Positions 1 to 8,346 of a stretch of 64,000 bases of DNA are shown piece after piece. Location of the stretch: contig NZ_WUCC01000002.1 in assembly GCF_009807095.1 (NCBI RefSeq), positions 124,001 through 188,000 on the forward strand, in the 5' to 3' direction. The notes under the pieces were generated by a model that was not told where the DNA came from, searched no databases, and was given only the letters and a program-made list of their open reading frames with translations. The position numbers and the translations under genes are program-made. Numbering within the stretch: position 1 is the stretch's first letter; the number at the start of each line of letters is the position of its first letter. The stretch is from Rathayibacter sp. VKM Ac-2754. Its GTDB lineage: Bacteria; Actinomycetota; Actinomycetes; Actinomycetales; Microbacteriaceae.

Positions 1-675
1 CTCACCGTGGTCACGCTGCAGGAGTGGGACGACGAGGCGCGCCACCTCGCCAACCACTTCCTCCGGGTCGGTCGCGACGCGAAGGTGAAGCACATCGTGG
101 TCACGCTCGGCGGCTCCATCGTCCGGGTGGACCCCTCGGCGCACCTGGTCGAGCGCGGCGCCGACGGCGAGCTCTTCGGCCTGTACTTCGCCGACGGCGG
201 CCAGCACCTCGAGCAGCAGGTCTACGTCGACCACGACGCCCCCGACACACGCAGCCGCGTGACCTACAAGGGCGCGCTGCAGGGCGAGGGCGCCCGCACG
301 GTGTGGATCGGCGACGTGCTGATCCGCAACAGCGCGACCGGCACCGACAGCTACGAGCAGAACCGCAACCTGGTCCTTTCCGACGGCACTCGCGCCGACT
401 CGATCCCGAACCTCGAGATCGAGACCGGCGACATCGCCGGAGCGGGCCATGCCTCCGCGACCGGCCGCTTCGACGACGAGCAGCTCTTCTACCTGCAGTC
501 GCGCGGAATCGCCGAGGACGAGGCGCGTCGCCTCGTCGTCCGCGGCTTCCTGAGCGAGGTCGTCCAGCAGATCAAGGTCGCCGAGCTCGAGGACCGCCTC
601 CAGCTCGCGATCGAGGCCGAGCTCGCCGGCAGCGCCGGCCAGACCGGCTCGCGTTCCTCGGAGGTCTCCGCATGA
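1..675 (+). CDS. sufD: SufD, Fe-S cluster assembly scaffold subunit (5' partial)
   Basis: The C-terminal ~224 residues of SufD, open at the left edge of the window, so the true start lies upstream. SufD pairs with SufB and the ATPase SufC to build Fe-S clusters in the cytosol. The beta-helix core and the typical C-terminal block are visible (YEQNRNL, DSIPNLEIET, GHASATG, FYLQSRGI), as is the final helical segment. The stop overlaps the start of the Rieske gene by 4 nt (ATGA), and sufC follows, so SufD rather than SufB is the better call; SufB normally precedes it. Confidence 0.93.
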   Translation, partial: LTVVTLQEWDDEARHLANHFLRVGRDAKVKHIVVTLGGSIVRVDPSAHLVERGADGELFGLYFADGGQHLEQQVYVDHDAPDTRSRVTYKGALQGEGARTVWIGDVLIRNSATGTDSYEQNRNLVLSDGTRADSIPNLEIETGDIAGAGHASATGRFDDEQLFYLQSRGIAEDEARRLVVRGFLSEVVQQIKVAELEDRLQLAIEAELAGSAGQTGSRSSEVSA

Positions 676-1001
676 GCGACGCCGCCATGATCTGCTCGGT
701 CTCCGAGCTGGTCCCCAACCAGGCCATGCGCGTCGAGGTCGACGGAGTCGCGATCGCCGTCGTCCAGGACTCGGCCGGCGAGATCCACGCCATCGGCGAC
801 ACCTGCACGCACGGTGAGATCTCGCTGTCCGAGGGCTTCGTCGAGGGCGAGAACCTCGAGTGCTGGGCGCACGGCTCGCAGTTCTCCCTCCGCACCGGCG
901 CCCCGCTGAACCTCCCGGCCTACGAGCCGGTCCCCGTCTTCGTCGTCGAGATCATCGACGGCGACGTCTACATCGACCCGACCGTCACGAAGGAAGCCTG
1001 A
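672..1001 (+). CDS. Rieske [2Fe-2S] non-heme ferredoxin of the suf operon
   Basis: A 109-residue single-domain Rieske protein. The cluster ligands are visible as CTH and, after a spacer, CWAH, i.e. the CxH...CxxH pattern that binds a [2Fe-2S] cluster through two Cys and two His. Such a small Rieske protein between sufD and sufC is a usual actinobacterial arrangement, where it probably carries electrons or donates to the SUF machine; its exact partner is not known from the sequence. The ATG overlaps the sufD stop (ATGA) and its stop abuts the sufC ATG, implying translational coupling. Confidence 0.92.
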   Translation: MSDAAMICSVSELVPNQAMRVEVDGVAIAVVQDSAGEIHAIGDTCTHGEISLSEGFVEGENLECWAHGSQFSLRTGAPLNLPAYEPVPVFVVEIIDGDVYIDPTVTKEA

Positions 1002-1763
1002 ATGTCCGTTCTCCAGATCACCGATCTCCACGTCAGTGTCGAGACCGAGCAGGGGACCAAGCAGATCCTCCGCGGCGTCGACCTCACGATCAACCAGGGC
1101 GAGATCCACGCGATCATGGGCCCGAACGGGTCGGGCAAGTCGACCCTCGCGTACACGATCGCCGGTCACCCCAAGTACCACGTCGACGGAGGCTCGATCA
1201 CCCTCGACGGCGTCGAGGTGCTCGACATGAGCGTCGACGAGCGCGCCCGCGCCGGTCTCTTCCTCGCCATGCAGTACCCGGTGGAGATCCCCGGCGTCAC
1301 CAACACCAACTTCCTCCGCACCGCGAAGACCGCGATCGACGGCGAGGCGCCGGCGATCCGCACGTGGACGAAGGACGTCAAGGCGGCGATGTCGAACCTG
1401 AAGATGGACCCGTCCTTCGCCTCGCGCAACGTCAACGAGGGCTTCTCCGGTGGTGAGAAGAAGCGCAACGAGATCCTGCAGCTCGAGCTGCTCGCTCCCC
1501 GCTTCGCCGTCCTCGACGAGACCGACTCCGGCCTGGACGTCGACGCGCTCAAGATCGTCTCCGAGGGCGTCAACCGCGCCCACGCGACGACCGGCCTCGG
1601 CGTCCTGCTGATCACGCACTACACGCGGATCCTTCGCTACATCGAGCCCGACTTCGTGCACGTCTTCGTCGCCGGCCGCGTGGCCGAGCAGGGCGGCAAG
1701 GAGCTCGCGACCCGACTCGAGGACGAGGGCTACGACCGCTTCCTCGCCCCGGCGACGGTCTGA
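1002..1763 (+). CDS. sufC: SufC, Fe-S assembly ABC ATPase
   Basis: A 253-residue soluble ABC ATPase that powers the SufBCD scaffold. Walker A is GPNGSGKST near residue 40, the signature region is FSGGEKKRNEI (the charged KKR form typical of SufC) near residue 150, and Walker B is FAVLDETDSGLD. There is no membrane segment, as expected because SufC works with SufB/SufD and not a permease. ATG immediately follows the Rieske stop codon. The length matches the family. Confidence 0.97.
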   Translation: MSVLQITDLHVSVETEQGTKQILRGVDLTINQGEIHAIMGPNGSGKSTLAYTIAGHPKYHVDGGSITLDGVEVLDMSVDERARAGLFLAMQYPVEIPGVTNTNFLRTAKTAIDGEAPAIRTWTKDVKAAMSNLKMDPSFASRNVNEGFSGGEKKRNEILQLELLAPRFAVLDETDSGLDVDALKIVSEGVNRAHATTGLGVLLITHYTRILRYIEPDFVHVFVAGRVAEQGGKELATRLEDEGYDRFLAPATV

Positions 1764-1765
1764 TC

Positions 1766-2098
1766 ATGGGCGTCACGACACTGGAGCCGAAGCTCTTCGA
1801 CCGGGTCGAGGAAGCACTCAAGGACGTCATGGACCCCGAGCTCGGAGTCAACGTCGTCGATCTCGGTCTGATCTACGACCTCGGCTGGGACGACGAGAAC
1901 GACGCTCTGGTCATCCACATGACGCTGACCTCCGCGGGCTGCCCGCTGACGGACGTGCTCGAGGAGCAGACCGCTGAGTCGCTCGACGGCATCGTCGAGG
2001 CGTTCCGGATCAACTGGGTCTGGATGCCGCCGTGGGGCCCCGAGCGGATCACCGAGGACGGCCGCGACATGATGCGCGCGCTCGGCTTCTCGATCTAG
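1766..2098 (+). CDS. SufT-like DUF59/MIP18-family metal-sulfur cluster protein
   Basis: A 110-residue DUF59 (MIP18) protein. The family block DPELGVNVVDLGLIYD lies near residues 23-38 and the conserved Cys is in TSAGCPL. DUF59 proteins at the end of suf operons assist Fe-S cluster maturation or delivery; their biochemical step is poorly defined. The ATG is 2 nt beyond the sufC stop, so it is the last gene of the operon, followed directly by a strong hairpin. PaaD is a related but larger protein from phenylacetate clusters, so a paa role is unlikely here. Confidence 0.9.
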   Translation: MGVTTLEPKLFDRVEEALKDVMDPELGVNVVDLGLIYDLGWDDENDALVIHMTLTSAGCPLTDVLEEQTAESLDGIVEAFRINWVWMPPWGPERITEDGRDMMRALGFSI

Positions 2099-2104
2099 TC
2101 ACCC

Positions 2105-2149
2105 TACGACGAAGGGCCCGGAGGATGATCCTCCGGGCCCTTCGTCGTA
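2105..2149. terminator. Perfect 21-bp hairpin between convergent suf and bioY
   Basis: The arms at 2105-2125 and 2129-2149 are exact reverse complements around a 3-nt loop. The hairpin sits 6 nt after the DUF59 stop and 11 nt from the bioY stop, so it can end transcription from both sides. There is no long U-tract, as is common in high-GC actinobacteria. Confidence 0.85.
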
Positions 2150-2160
2150 CGGGTCGTGCG

Positions 2161-2766
2161 TCAGCGCGTGCGACGCGAGAGCAGCGCCCAGCTCGCGGGA
2201 AGCAGTGCGGCCGCGACCAGGGCCTTGAGGGCGTCCCCGACCAGGAACGGCACGAGACCGGCGTTCAGCACCGAGCCGAGATCGGCGGGGACGCCCAGCG
2301 AGGCGAGGGCGGTCGCGAGCCAGGGGAGGCCGACCAGGTAGATCGTGGCGGTTCCGGCGAGGAACGTGACGAGGGTTCCGACGACGCGGCGGTCCCACTG
2401 GCGCTGTGCGAGCCAGCCGGTCACGATCGCGGCGAGGACGAAGCCGACGATGTAGCCGCCGGTCGGACCGGCGATCACGGACCAGCCGCTCGAGGCCTCG
2501 GTGAAGACCGGGGCGCCGAGCGCGCCGACCAGGGCGTAGACCAGCATCGACAGCGCGCCGCGAAGGGCTCCGAGCGCCGTGCCGACCAGCAGCACCGCGA
2601 AGGTCTGGCCGGTGATCGGGACCGGCCACATCGGGATGTACAGCTGTGCCATGGCGGCGGTCAGGCCGGCGCCGGCGAGGACCAGCACGAGGTCGGTGGC
2701 GATCGATCGCGTGAACATGCGGTCCGCGAGGACCGGACGCGACGGAGCGAGCGAGTAGTTGGACAT
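2161..2766 (-). CDS. bioY: BioY, biotin ECF transporter substrate-binding subunit
   Basis: A 201-residue integral membrane protein with about six hydrophobic segments and the BioY hallmarks: PMWPVPITGQT after the first helix, and GPTGGYIVGF in the middle. BioY is the S-component that binds biotin and docks on an EcfAAT energy module; no such module (bioMN) is in the window, so it either uses a shared module elsewhere or acts alone. The ATG at 2766 gives MSNYS. It converges on the suf operon across a shared hairpin and is divergent from the ABC-F gene. Confidence 0.92.
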   Translation of the reverse strand: MSNYSLAPSRPVLADRMFTRSIATDLVLVLAGAGLTAAMAQLYIPMWPVPITGQTFAVLLVGTALGALRGALSMLVYALVGALGAPVFTEASSGWSVIAGPTGGYIVGFVLAAIVTGWLAQRQWDRRVVGTLVTFLAGTATIYLVGLPWLATALASLGVPADLGSVLNAGLVPFLVGDALKALVAAALLPASWALLSRRTR

Positions 2767-2854
2767 GTCTGTGTCTCCCAAGACCGTGTCGCCCGAGAGC
2801 GAGGATCGAACGCGTCCGCGGGAAGCGGACGTGAAACCGCCCCGCGGCTCAGGA

Positions 2855-2862
2855 AATATACT
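2855..2862. promoter_or_regulatory. Overlapping divergent -10 elements between bioY and ABC-F gene
   Basis: On the plus strand TATACT occupies 2857-2862 and would serve the ABC-F gene with a leader of about 70 nt. Read on the minus strand, 2855-2860 gives TATATT, facing bioY. This AT-rich spot stands out in a very GC-rich intergenic region. No convincing -35 box was assigned on either strand. Confidence 0.4.
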
Positions 2863-2940
2863 AGGGGGCTGCCGCGTTGCGGCTCCTTGCTCCACACCTC
2901 TCGAACGGACCGCCATTTCTTGGCGAGAACGGACAGCACA

Positions 2941-4539
2941 GTGCTCAGCGTGCACGACCTCGAACTCCGAGTCGGCGCCCGACTCCTGATGGAGAACGTC
3001 TCCTTCCGGGTCGGCGACGGCGACAAGGTCGGCCTCGTCGGCCGCAACGGAGCCGGGAAGACGACGCTGACCAAGGTGCTCGCCGGCGACCTCATCGCGG
3101 CGAAGGGCTCCGTCGACCGCGGCGGTGAGATCGGCTACCTTCCCCAGGATCCGCGCTCCGGCGACCCCGAGGAGCTGGCGCGCACGCGCATCCTCGACGC
3201 CCGCGGCCTCGGCCAGCTCGTGCTCGGCATGCAGGAGGCGACCGTCGCGATGTCGAGCACCGACACCTCCGTCAGCGAGGCCGGGATGAAGAAGTACGGC
3301 AACCTCACCGATCGCTTCCTCTCTCTCGGGGGCTACGCGGCCGAGGCCGAGGCGGCCTCGATCGCCAGCAACCTCAACCTGCCCGACCGCATCCTCGACC
3401 AGCCGCTGAAGACCCTCTCGGGTGGACAGCGTCGCCGCATCGAGCTTGCCCGCATCCTCTTCTCCGACGCGAGCACCCTCATCCTCGACGAGCCGACCAA
3501 CCACCTCGACGCCGACTCGGTCGTCTGGCTGCGGGAGTTCCTCAAGGGCTACCGCGGCGGTTTCATCGTGATCAGCCACGACATCGAGCTCGTCGGCGAG
3601 ACGGTCAACCGCGTCTTCTACCTCGATGCCAACCGCCAGGTCATCGACGTCTACAACATGAACTGGAAGAACTACCAGCGCCAGCGCGCCGCCGACGAGG
3701 AGCGCCGCAAGAAGGAGCGCGTCAACGTCGAGAAGAAGGCCGGTGCCCTGCAGCTCCAGGCCGCCAAGTTCGGCGCGAAGGCCTCGAAGGCCGCGGCGGC
3801 GCACCAGATGGTCGCGCGGGCCGAGCGGATGCTCAGCGGGCTCGAGGAGGTGCGCGCGGTGGACCGCGTCGCGAAGCTCCGCTTCCCGACTCCCTCCGCG
3901 TGCGGTCGCACCCCGCTGCAGGCACAGAACCTCTCGAAGAGCTACGGTTCGCTCGAGATCTTCACCGCGGTGGATCTCGCCATCGATCGCGGGTCGAAGG
4001 TGGTCATCCTCGGGCTGAACGGTGCGGGCAAGACGACGCTGCTCCGCATCCTGGGCGGCGTAGACGCGCCCGACACCGGCTCGATCGAAGCGGGGCACGG
4101 CCTCCGGATCGGCTACTACGCCCAGGAGCACGAGACGATCGACGTCAAGCGCTCGGTGCTCGAGAACATGGTCTCGGCGAGCCCGAACCTCACCGAGACC
4201 GAGGCGCGTCGCGTCCTGGGCTCGTTCCTCTTCACCGGGGACGACTCGCACAAGCCGGCCGGAGTCCTCTCGGGCGGCGAGAAGACCCGGCTCGCGCTGG
4301 CGATGATCGTCGTCTCGGGAGCGAACGTGCTGCTGCTCGACGAGCCGACGAACAACCTCGACCCGGCGAGCCGCGACGAGATCCTCGACGCCCTCGCGCA
4401 CTACGAGGGCGCCGTGGTGCTCGTCAGCCACGACGAGGGCGCCGTCGAGGCGCTCAACCCGGAGCGCGTGCTGATCATGCCCGAGGGCACCGAGGACCAC
4501 TGGACCACCGACTACCTCGACCTGATCACGCTGGCGTAG
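2941..4539 (+). CDS. ABC-F family ATPase (ribosome-associated, EttA/Uup type)
   Basis: A 532-residue protein with two ABC domains and no membrane segments. Domain 1 has Walker A GRNGAGKTT (near residue 37) and LSGGQRRRIELAR; domain 2 has Walker A GLNGAGKTT and LSGGEKTRLALA, with Walker B DEPTNHLD and DEPTNNLD. Between them lies a charged coiled linker (about residues 240-310) rich in Arg and Lys. ABC-F proteins bind the ribosomal E site and modulate translation or antibiotic tolerance. The GTG at 2941 gives VLSVHDLELRVG, matching the usual N-terminus. Subfamily is not assigned. Confidence 0.9.
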   Translation: MLSVHDLELRVGARLLMENVSFRVGDGDKVGLVGRNGAGKTTLTKVLAGDLIAAKGSVDRGGEIGYLPQDPRSGDPEELARTRILDARGLGQLVLGMQEATVAMSSTDTSVSEAGMKKYGNLTDRFLSLGGYAAEAEAASIASNLNLPDRILDQPLKTLSGGQRRRIELARILFSDASTLILDEPTNHLDADSVVWLREFLKGYRGGFIVISHDIELVGETVNRVFYLDANRQVIDVYNMNWKNYQRQRAADEERRKKERVNVEKKAGALQLQAAKFGAKASKAAAAHQMVARAERMLSGLEEVRAVDRVAKLRFPTPSACGRTPLQAQNLSKSYGSLEIFTAVDLAIDRGSKVVILGLNGAGKTTLLRILGGVDAPDTGSIEAGHGLRIGYYAQEHETIDVKRSVLENMVSASPNLTETEARRVLGSFLFTGDDSHKPAGVLSGGEKTRLALAMIVVSGANVLLLDEPTNNLDPASRDEILDALAHYEGAVVLVSHDEGAVEALNPERVLIMPEGTEDHWTTDYLDLITLA

Positions 4540-4551
4540 CGCTGGCCGGGA

Positions 4552-5406
4552 TCAGCGGGAGGCGTCGAGCAGCTCGTCCTCGATCTCGGAGTCGGTGCGC
4601 CCGCGCTTGAGCCGGCGCTCCTCGCGCCGCTCCTCCGCGGCGATGACGTCGGGATCGTCGGCGTTGCGGATCCGGTACTCGTGGCGGATCGCCCAGCCCA
4701 GTCCTCCGAAGCCCATCAGGGCGAACAGCACCCACTGGATGGCGTAGCTGATGTGCAGGCCCTCGTCGGCGACCGGCTTGATCGCGGCGAGGGGTCGCGT
4801 GTCGACAGGCGCCGGGCTCTCGGCGACGAGGAGGCCGTAGGCGGCGGTGCGCAACGGCTCGTCGAGCTGCGCCGACAGGTCCTCGAGCTGGATGGTGGCG
4901 ATCTGCCCGGCCGGGGCCGAGCGGCCCTCGATCCGTCCCTCTCCAGGCTTCAGGCGCGCCACGACGGTCACCTCCCCCTCCGGGGGAGCGGGGACGACGT
5001 CCGGAAAGTCCTGCTCGGAGCCGACGGGCACCCAGCCGCGGTCGACGACGAAGACGCTGCCGTCGTCGAGGCGGAGCGGGGTCAGGATCTCGAACCCCGG
5101 GTTGCCGTTGTAGGGCCGATTGCGCACCAGCGTCTGGCCGTCGGTCTCGTAGACCCCTGTCACCTCGACCGGCCGGTACTCGAGCGCGTCGTCCCAGGGG
5201 GAGTCCGCCCCCAGCAGGCTGTCGAGGGCGACCGGATCCGCCGTCCAGTTCGCGGTCACCAGCCGGTTGGTGGAGGCCGCCTCGTCGAGCCGGGCCACCT
5301 GCCAGCGCGACAGGAGCACGCAGGCGACCGCGAAGACGACGGTGAGGGCGAGGTAGCCGAACCACCGGCGCGAGAACGCGAAACGCCAGGACGCACGGGG
5401 AGCCAT
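4552..5406 (-). CDS. SURF1-family cytochrome oxidase assembly protein
   Basis: A 284-residue SURF1-like protein: an N-terminal transmembrane helix (YLALTVVFAVACVLLS), a periplasmic-type beta domain containing YRPVEVTG and DRGWVP, and a second helix near the C-terminus (YAIQWVLFALMGFGGLGW). SURF1 helps insert heme A into cytochrome c oxidase. The ATG at 5406 (MAPRAS) is preferred to one three codons upstream because TACCGT lies at 5414-5419 on the minus strand, 7 nt before it, fitting a leaderless transcript. Confidence 0.88.
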   Translation of the reverse strand: MAPRASWRFAFSRRWFGYLALTVVFAVACVLLSRWQVARLDEAASTNRLVTANWTADPVALDSLLGADSPWDDALEYRPVEVTGVYETDGQTLVRNRPYNGNPGFEILTPLRLDDGSVFVVDRGWVPVGSEQDFPDVVPAPPEGEVTVVARLKPGEGRIEGRSAPAGQIATIQLEDLSAQLDEPLRTAAYGLLVAESPAPVDTRPLAAIKPVADEGLHISYAIQWVLFALMGFGGLGWAIRHEYRIRNADDPDVIAAEERREERRLKRGRTDSEIEDELLDASR

Positions 5407-5478
5407 ACCCGTCACGGTACAGGGCCTCGCACTGGGAGATCCCTGCCCTCGACGACTCCGGTCACGGCAGAGTGTCGG

Positions 5479-5712
5479 TCACAGCGCGGCACCCCGGTCC
5501 ACTGTGTGGAGCGGCTTCACCTCGAGCGGGAACTCGCGCGCCGCGAGGAACTCGCGCAGGTAGTCGACGTGCTCGCCGCACGCGAGCCAGGTCTTCCTGC
5601 GGTCCTCGGCGTGGATGCGGGGGTTGCGCCACTCGACGGCCCAGGAGGCGACCCGCGTGCAACCCGCTCGCGAACAGGTCTGCGCGTGGGGAGTCGAGCC
5701 GAGGGGGATCAC
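5479..5712 (-). CDS. Small cysteine-containing protein (often labelled 'acetone carboxylase' in actinobacteria)
   Basis: A 77-residue cytoplasmic protein with CSRAGC near the N-terminus, a WRNP segment and LACGEHVDYLREFL. The Cys/His spacing suggests a small metal-binding fold. Homologues in actinobacterial genomes have carried an 'acetone carboxylase' label that a protein this small cannot justify; the function is unknown. The GTG start overlaps the DUF3099 stop by 4 nt (GTGA), which supports both the gene and this start and indicates co-transcription. Confidence 0.65.
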   Translation of the reverse strand: MIPLGSTPHAQTCSRAGCTRVASWAVEWRNPRIHAEDRRKTWLACGEHVDYLREFLAAREFPLEVKPLHTVDRGAAL

Positions 5713-6044
5713 GGCCGGTCTCCGGTCGGATCGCCGCCCTGGGGAGCGCTCGGGGCGCTCGGCTCCGGGGCGGGCGACGGCATGGGGCGCGCGAGCACGA
5801 CGGCACCCGGTCGCTGCACCGTGCCGCTCTCGCCGAGTCCGCCGACGTTCGCCAGCACGACGGCGAAGTAGGGGAGCACGATCGCACCGACGGCGAAGAA
5901 GGCGAGCCACCAGCCCTGCGCGAAGATCAGGCAGATCACGCAGACCATCCTGATGCTCATCGCGATCGAGTACTTGATCACGCGGGAGTGCCGCACGGCG
6001 TCGGGCGACGGCGGGAGAGTGGTGAGCGATTCGCGAGGTTTCAC
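5709..6044 (-). CDS. DUF3099 family membrane protein
   Basis: A 111-residue protein with two adjacent hydrophobic segments around residues 28-65 (IRMVCVICLIFA and FFAVGAIVLPYFAVVLA) and a Pro-rich cytoplasmic tail. This layout fits DUF3099, a small actinobacterial membrane family without known function. The start is GTG at 6044; a TAGGCT -10 at 6054-6059 on the minus strand lies 9 nt upstream, so the leader is very short. It heads a two-gene unit with the cysteine-containing small protein and is divergent from fabG. Confidence 0.75.
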   Translation of the reverse strand: MKPRESLTTLPPSPDAVRHSRVIKYSIAMSIRMVCVICLIFAQGWWLAFFAVGAIVLPYFAVVLANVGGLGESGTVQRPGAVVLARPMPSPAPEPSAPSAPQGGDPTGDRP

Positions 6045-6174
6045 AGCCCTGCAAGCCTACGTCTCTGTGAACGGCCGGAGCCTTCCGCGCCGTCTTCCCG
6101 GAATCTGTTGCGCGACGCGCCTCTAGGATGTACGGGTCGTCCGGCGCCGTCTGCGCGCCGGCAGGAGGGACATC

Positions 6175-6885
6175 ATGACCACGCCGCGCACCGTCCTCGT
6201 CACCGGGGGCAACCGGGGGATCGGCTACGCCATCGCCGAGGAGTTCGTCGCTGCCGGTCATCGCGTCGCCGTCACCGCGCGATCGGGGTCCGGGCCCGAG
6301 GGCACGCTCACGGTCGTCGCCGACGTCACCGACAGCGCCTCCATCGACGCCGCCTTCACGCAGATCGAGGCGGAGTACGGCCCGGTCGAGGTCGTCGTCG
6401 CCAATGCCGGGATCACCCGCGACATGCTCCTGCTGCGGATGTCGGAGGACGACTTCACCTCGGTGCTCGACACGAACCTGACCGGCGCCTTCCGCGTGGT
6501 CAAGCGCGCCTCGAAGGGCATGCTGAAGCAGCGCTTCGGTCGCATCGTGCTGATCTCGAGCGTCGTGGGGCTCTACGGCTCGCCCGGGCAGATCAACTAC
6601 TCGTCGTCGAAGGCCGCTCTCGTCGGCTTCGCGCGCTCGCTGACCCGCGAGCTCGGCGCCCGCGACATCACCGCCAACGTCGTCGCTCCCGGCTTCATCG
6701 AGACCGACATGACCGCCGAGCTGTCTCCCGAGCAGCAGGCGGAGTACCGCTCGAGCATCCCCCTCGCCCGCTACGGCACCGCGACCGAGGTCGCCCGGGT
6801 GACCCGCTGGCTGGCGAGCGAGGAGGCCGACTACATCTCGGGCGCGGTCATCCCCGTCGACGGCGGTCTCGGCATGGGTCACTGA
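6175..6885 (+). CDS. fabG: FabG-type 3-oxoacyl-ACP reductase (SDR)
   Basis: A 236-residue classical short-chain dehydrogenase. The NAD(P) motif TGGNRGIG is at residues 10-17, NAG occurs near residue 82, the catalytic Ser is in LISSVVG, and Tyr/Lys are in YSSSK. The Arg-containing N-terminal TGGNRG favours NADPH. FabG reduces 3-oxoacyl-ACP in fatty acid synthesis; in this neighbourhood it may act in lipid or envelope metabolism, and SDRs of other substrate range are hard to exclude. It has a GGAGGG ribosome site 6 nt before ATG and a TAGGAT -10 at 6124-6129, giving a ~40-nt leader. Confidence 0.85.
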   Translation: MTTPRTVLVTGGNRGIGYAIAEEFVAAGHRVAVTARSGSGPEGTLTVVADVTDSASIDAAFTQIEAEYGPVEVVVANAGITRDMLLLRMSEDDFTSVLDTNLTGAFRVVKRASKGMLKQRFGRIVLISSVVGLYGSPGQINYSSSKAALVGFARSLTRELGARDITANVVAPGFIETDMTAELSPEQQAEYRSSIPLARYGTATEVARVTRWLASEEADYISGAVIPVDGGLGMGH

Positions 6886-6895
6886 CCCGTACGGC

Positions 6896-6940
6896 ATAAG
6901 CTGGGAGCTTATATCGCGGAGATATCAGCTCTATGCTTAT
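6896..6940. promoter_or_regulatory. Palindromic operator-like sites and leaderless promoter of satD
   Basis: ATAAGCT (6896-6902) and AGCTTAT (6906-6912) form a perfect 7-bp inverted repeat; ATATC/GATAT halves follow at 6911-6925, and a further GCTTAT half-site occurs at 6935-6940. The last overlaps a TATGCT -10 (6932-6937) placed exactly 6 nt before the GTG at 6944. The geometry suggests a repressor binding over the promoter, possibly SatD itself, whose C-terminus looks like a helix-turn-helix. Confidence 0.55.
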
Positions 6941-6943
6941 CGG

Positions 6944-7585
6944 GTGACCACCCCCACGCCTGTCGCTGTGCTCCTCGACCTCGTCGACTCGCGCGCTATC
7001 GTCGAGCGGGACGCCGTCCAGATCCGCATCGAGCGCGGCTTCGAGGCGGTCGACGTGGCGGTCCCCGCGCTCGAGGCACTGCACGCCACTGTCGGCGACG
7101 AGTTCCAGGCGGTGTACTCCTCCACCTCCGCCGCGCTGGTGGCCACGCTCCAGGCGCGCTTGTCGCTGCCGGAGGGGATCGACTGCCGGGTCGGTCTCGG
7201 TGCCGGCGCGATCCGGACGATCGGCTCCGGAAGCTCGGGCACGCTCCAGGACGGACCGGGCTGGTGGAGAGCGAGAGCGGCGATCGACAGGGCCCATGAG
7301 CTGCAGGACGCCGGCGTCCCCACTGCGCGCGGCTGGTACATCGGCTCCGATGCACCCGACGCGGATGCGGCCTCGATCAACGCCTACCTCCTCGCGCGCG
7401 ACGCCCTGGTCTCCCCCCTGAGCTCCCGCGATCGTCGACTGCTCCTCGGAACGCTGAGAGGGCGTTCGCAGAAGGCCCTCGCCGACGAGGAGTCGATCTC
7501 GCAGTCAGCAGTGTCCCAGGCGCTGCGGCGAACGGGAGCGGGCGCGCTCCTGACCGGGGTGCGACTCCTGGAGGATCTGTGCTGA
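6944..7585 (+). CDS. SatD-family protein
   Basis: A 213-residue SatD-family protein. The N-terminal half carries VLLDLVDSR and HATVGDEFQAVY, the latter resembling the GGDEF-like turn of nucleotide-cyclase folds, followed by a WWRARAAI segment. The C-terminal ~50 residues (SQKALADEESISQSAVSQALRR) look like a helix-turn-helix, so the protein may sense a ligand and bind DNA. SatD was named from a streptococcal acid-tolerance operon, but its biochemical role is unknown. It overlaps the next membrane gene by 7 nt. GTG at 6944 fits a leaderless start. Confidence 0.8.
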   Translation: MTTPTPVAVLLDLVDSRAIVERDAVQIRIERGFEAVDVAVPALEALHATVGDEFQAVYSSTSAALVATLQARLSLPEGIDCRVGLGAGAIRTIGSGSSGTLQDGPGWWRARAAIDRAHELQDAGVPTARGWYIGSDAPDADAASINAYLLARDALVSPLSSRDRRLLLGTLRGRSQKALADEESISQSAVSQALRRTGAGALLTGVRLLEDLC

Positions 7586-8343
7586 CCGCTCTGCTGCTCG
7601 CTCTCGTCGGTGGAGCGGACCTGCTGCGGACCCACCTCGGTCGGCGAGGAGCCGTCGCCGGGGTGATCGCCCTGTGGGCGGTCGCACTCTCGGCCGCGCT
7701 CGTGGGCCTCGGTGCTCCCCTGCTCGGCGTGATCGTCGTGGCTGCGCTCGGAGGGATGTGGCTCCTCCTCACCACCACGGCCGAGGGACGGCGCCCGCCG
7801 GGTGGACTGCGACCGGCCGCAGGGCTGGTCGTCGCCGTCCTCCTGCTCTCGGTCGCCGACCGGTCCGGTGGGGCGCTCTCGGGGTTCCTCGTCGACGCCT
7901 ACCCGGCTCTCGGCCGCTCGGGTCCTCTCCCGCCCCTCGACCAGGCGCTGATGGCGCTCGGGGCGGCCGTCTTCCTCCTCGAGAGCGGCAACGTCATCGT
8001 GCGCGCCGCCCTGTACCGCGAGCTGGCGCAGCCGGAGGGTCCGCCGCAGAGGAGGCTCTCGCTCCGCGCTCGCTTCTCGCGCCCGCCGACGGAGGAGGTC
8101 CGCCTCCCGGATCTGCGCGGTGGCCGGGCCATCGGCCCGCTCGAGCGGATGCTGGTCGCCGGGCTGACGCTGGCCGGCGCCGTCGGCCTGGCCGGCGCCG
8201 TGTTCGCGGCGAAGGGGATCGTGCGGTTCCCCGAGATCTCGCGGGACGGCGCGAGCGGAGCGAAGGCCGAGTACTTCCTGGTCGGCTCCCTCGTGAGCTG
8301 GGCGATAGCCCTGGCCTGCGCCGCGCTCGTCGCGGTCGCCTGA
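7579..8343 (+). CDS. DUF3307-like membrane protein paired with SatD
   Basis: A 254-residue protein with five or six hydrophobic segments and an Arg-rich cytoplasmic loop near residues 155-185. The C-terminus (GPLERML, FAAKGIVRFPEI, AEYFLVGSL) matches the ending typical of DUF3307 membrane proteins, which are often encoded beside satD. The function is unknown. The GTG at 7579 is preceded by a GGAGG ribosome site inside satD and overlaps its stop, so the two are co-translated and probably act together, perhaps with SatD controlling the membrane partner. Confidence 0.7.
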   Translation: MLTALLLALVGGADLLRTHLGRRGAVAGVIALWAVALSAALVGLGAPLLGVIVVAALGGMWLLLTTTAEGRRPPGGLRPAAGLVVAVLLLSVADRSGGALSGFLVDAYPALGRSGPLPPLDQALMALGAAVFLLESGNVIVRAALYRELAQPEGPPQRRLSLRARFSRPPTEEVRLPDLRGGRAIGPLERMLVAGLTLAGAVGLAGAVFAAKGIVRFPEISRDGASGAKAEYFLVGSLVSWAIALACAALVAVA

Positions 8344-8346
8344 GCG

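Noticed and set aside
2767-2940. Riboswitch or BirA-type operator before bioY
   Set aside because: No recognisable aptamer core or long palindrome was found; only overlapping -10 boxes are evident.
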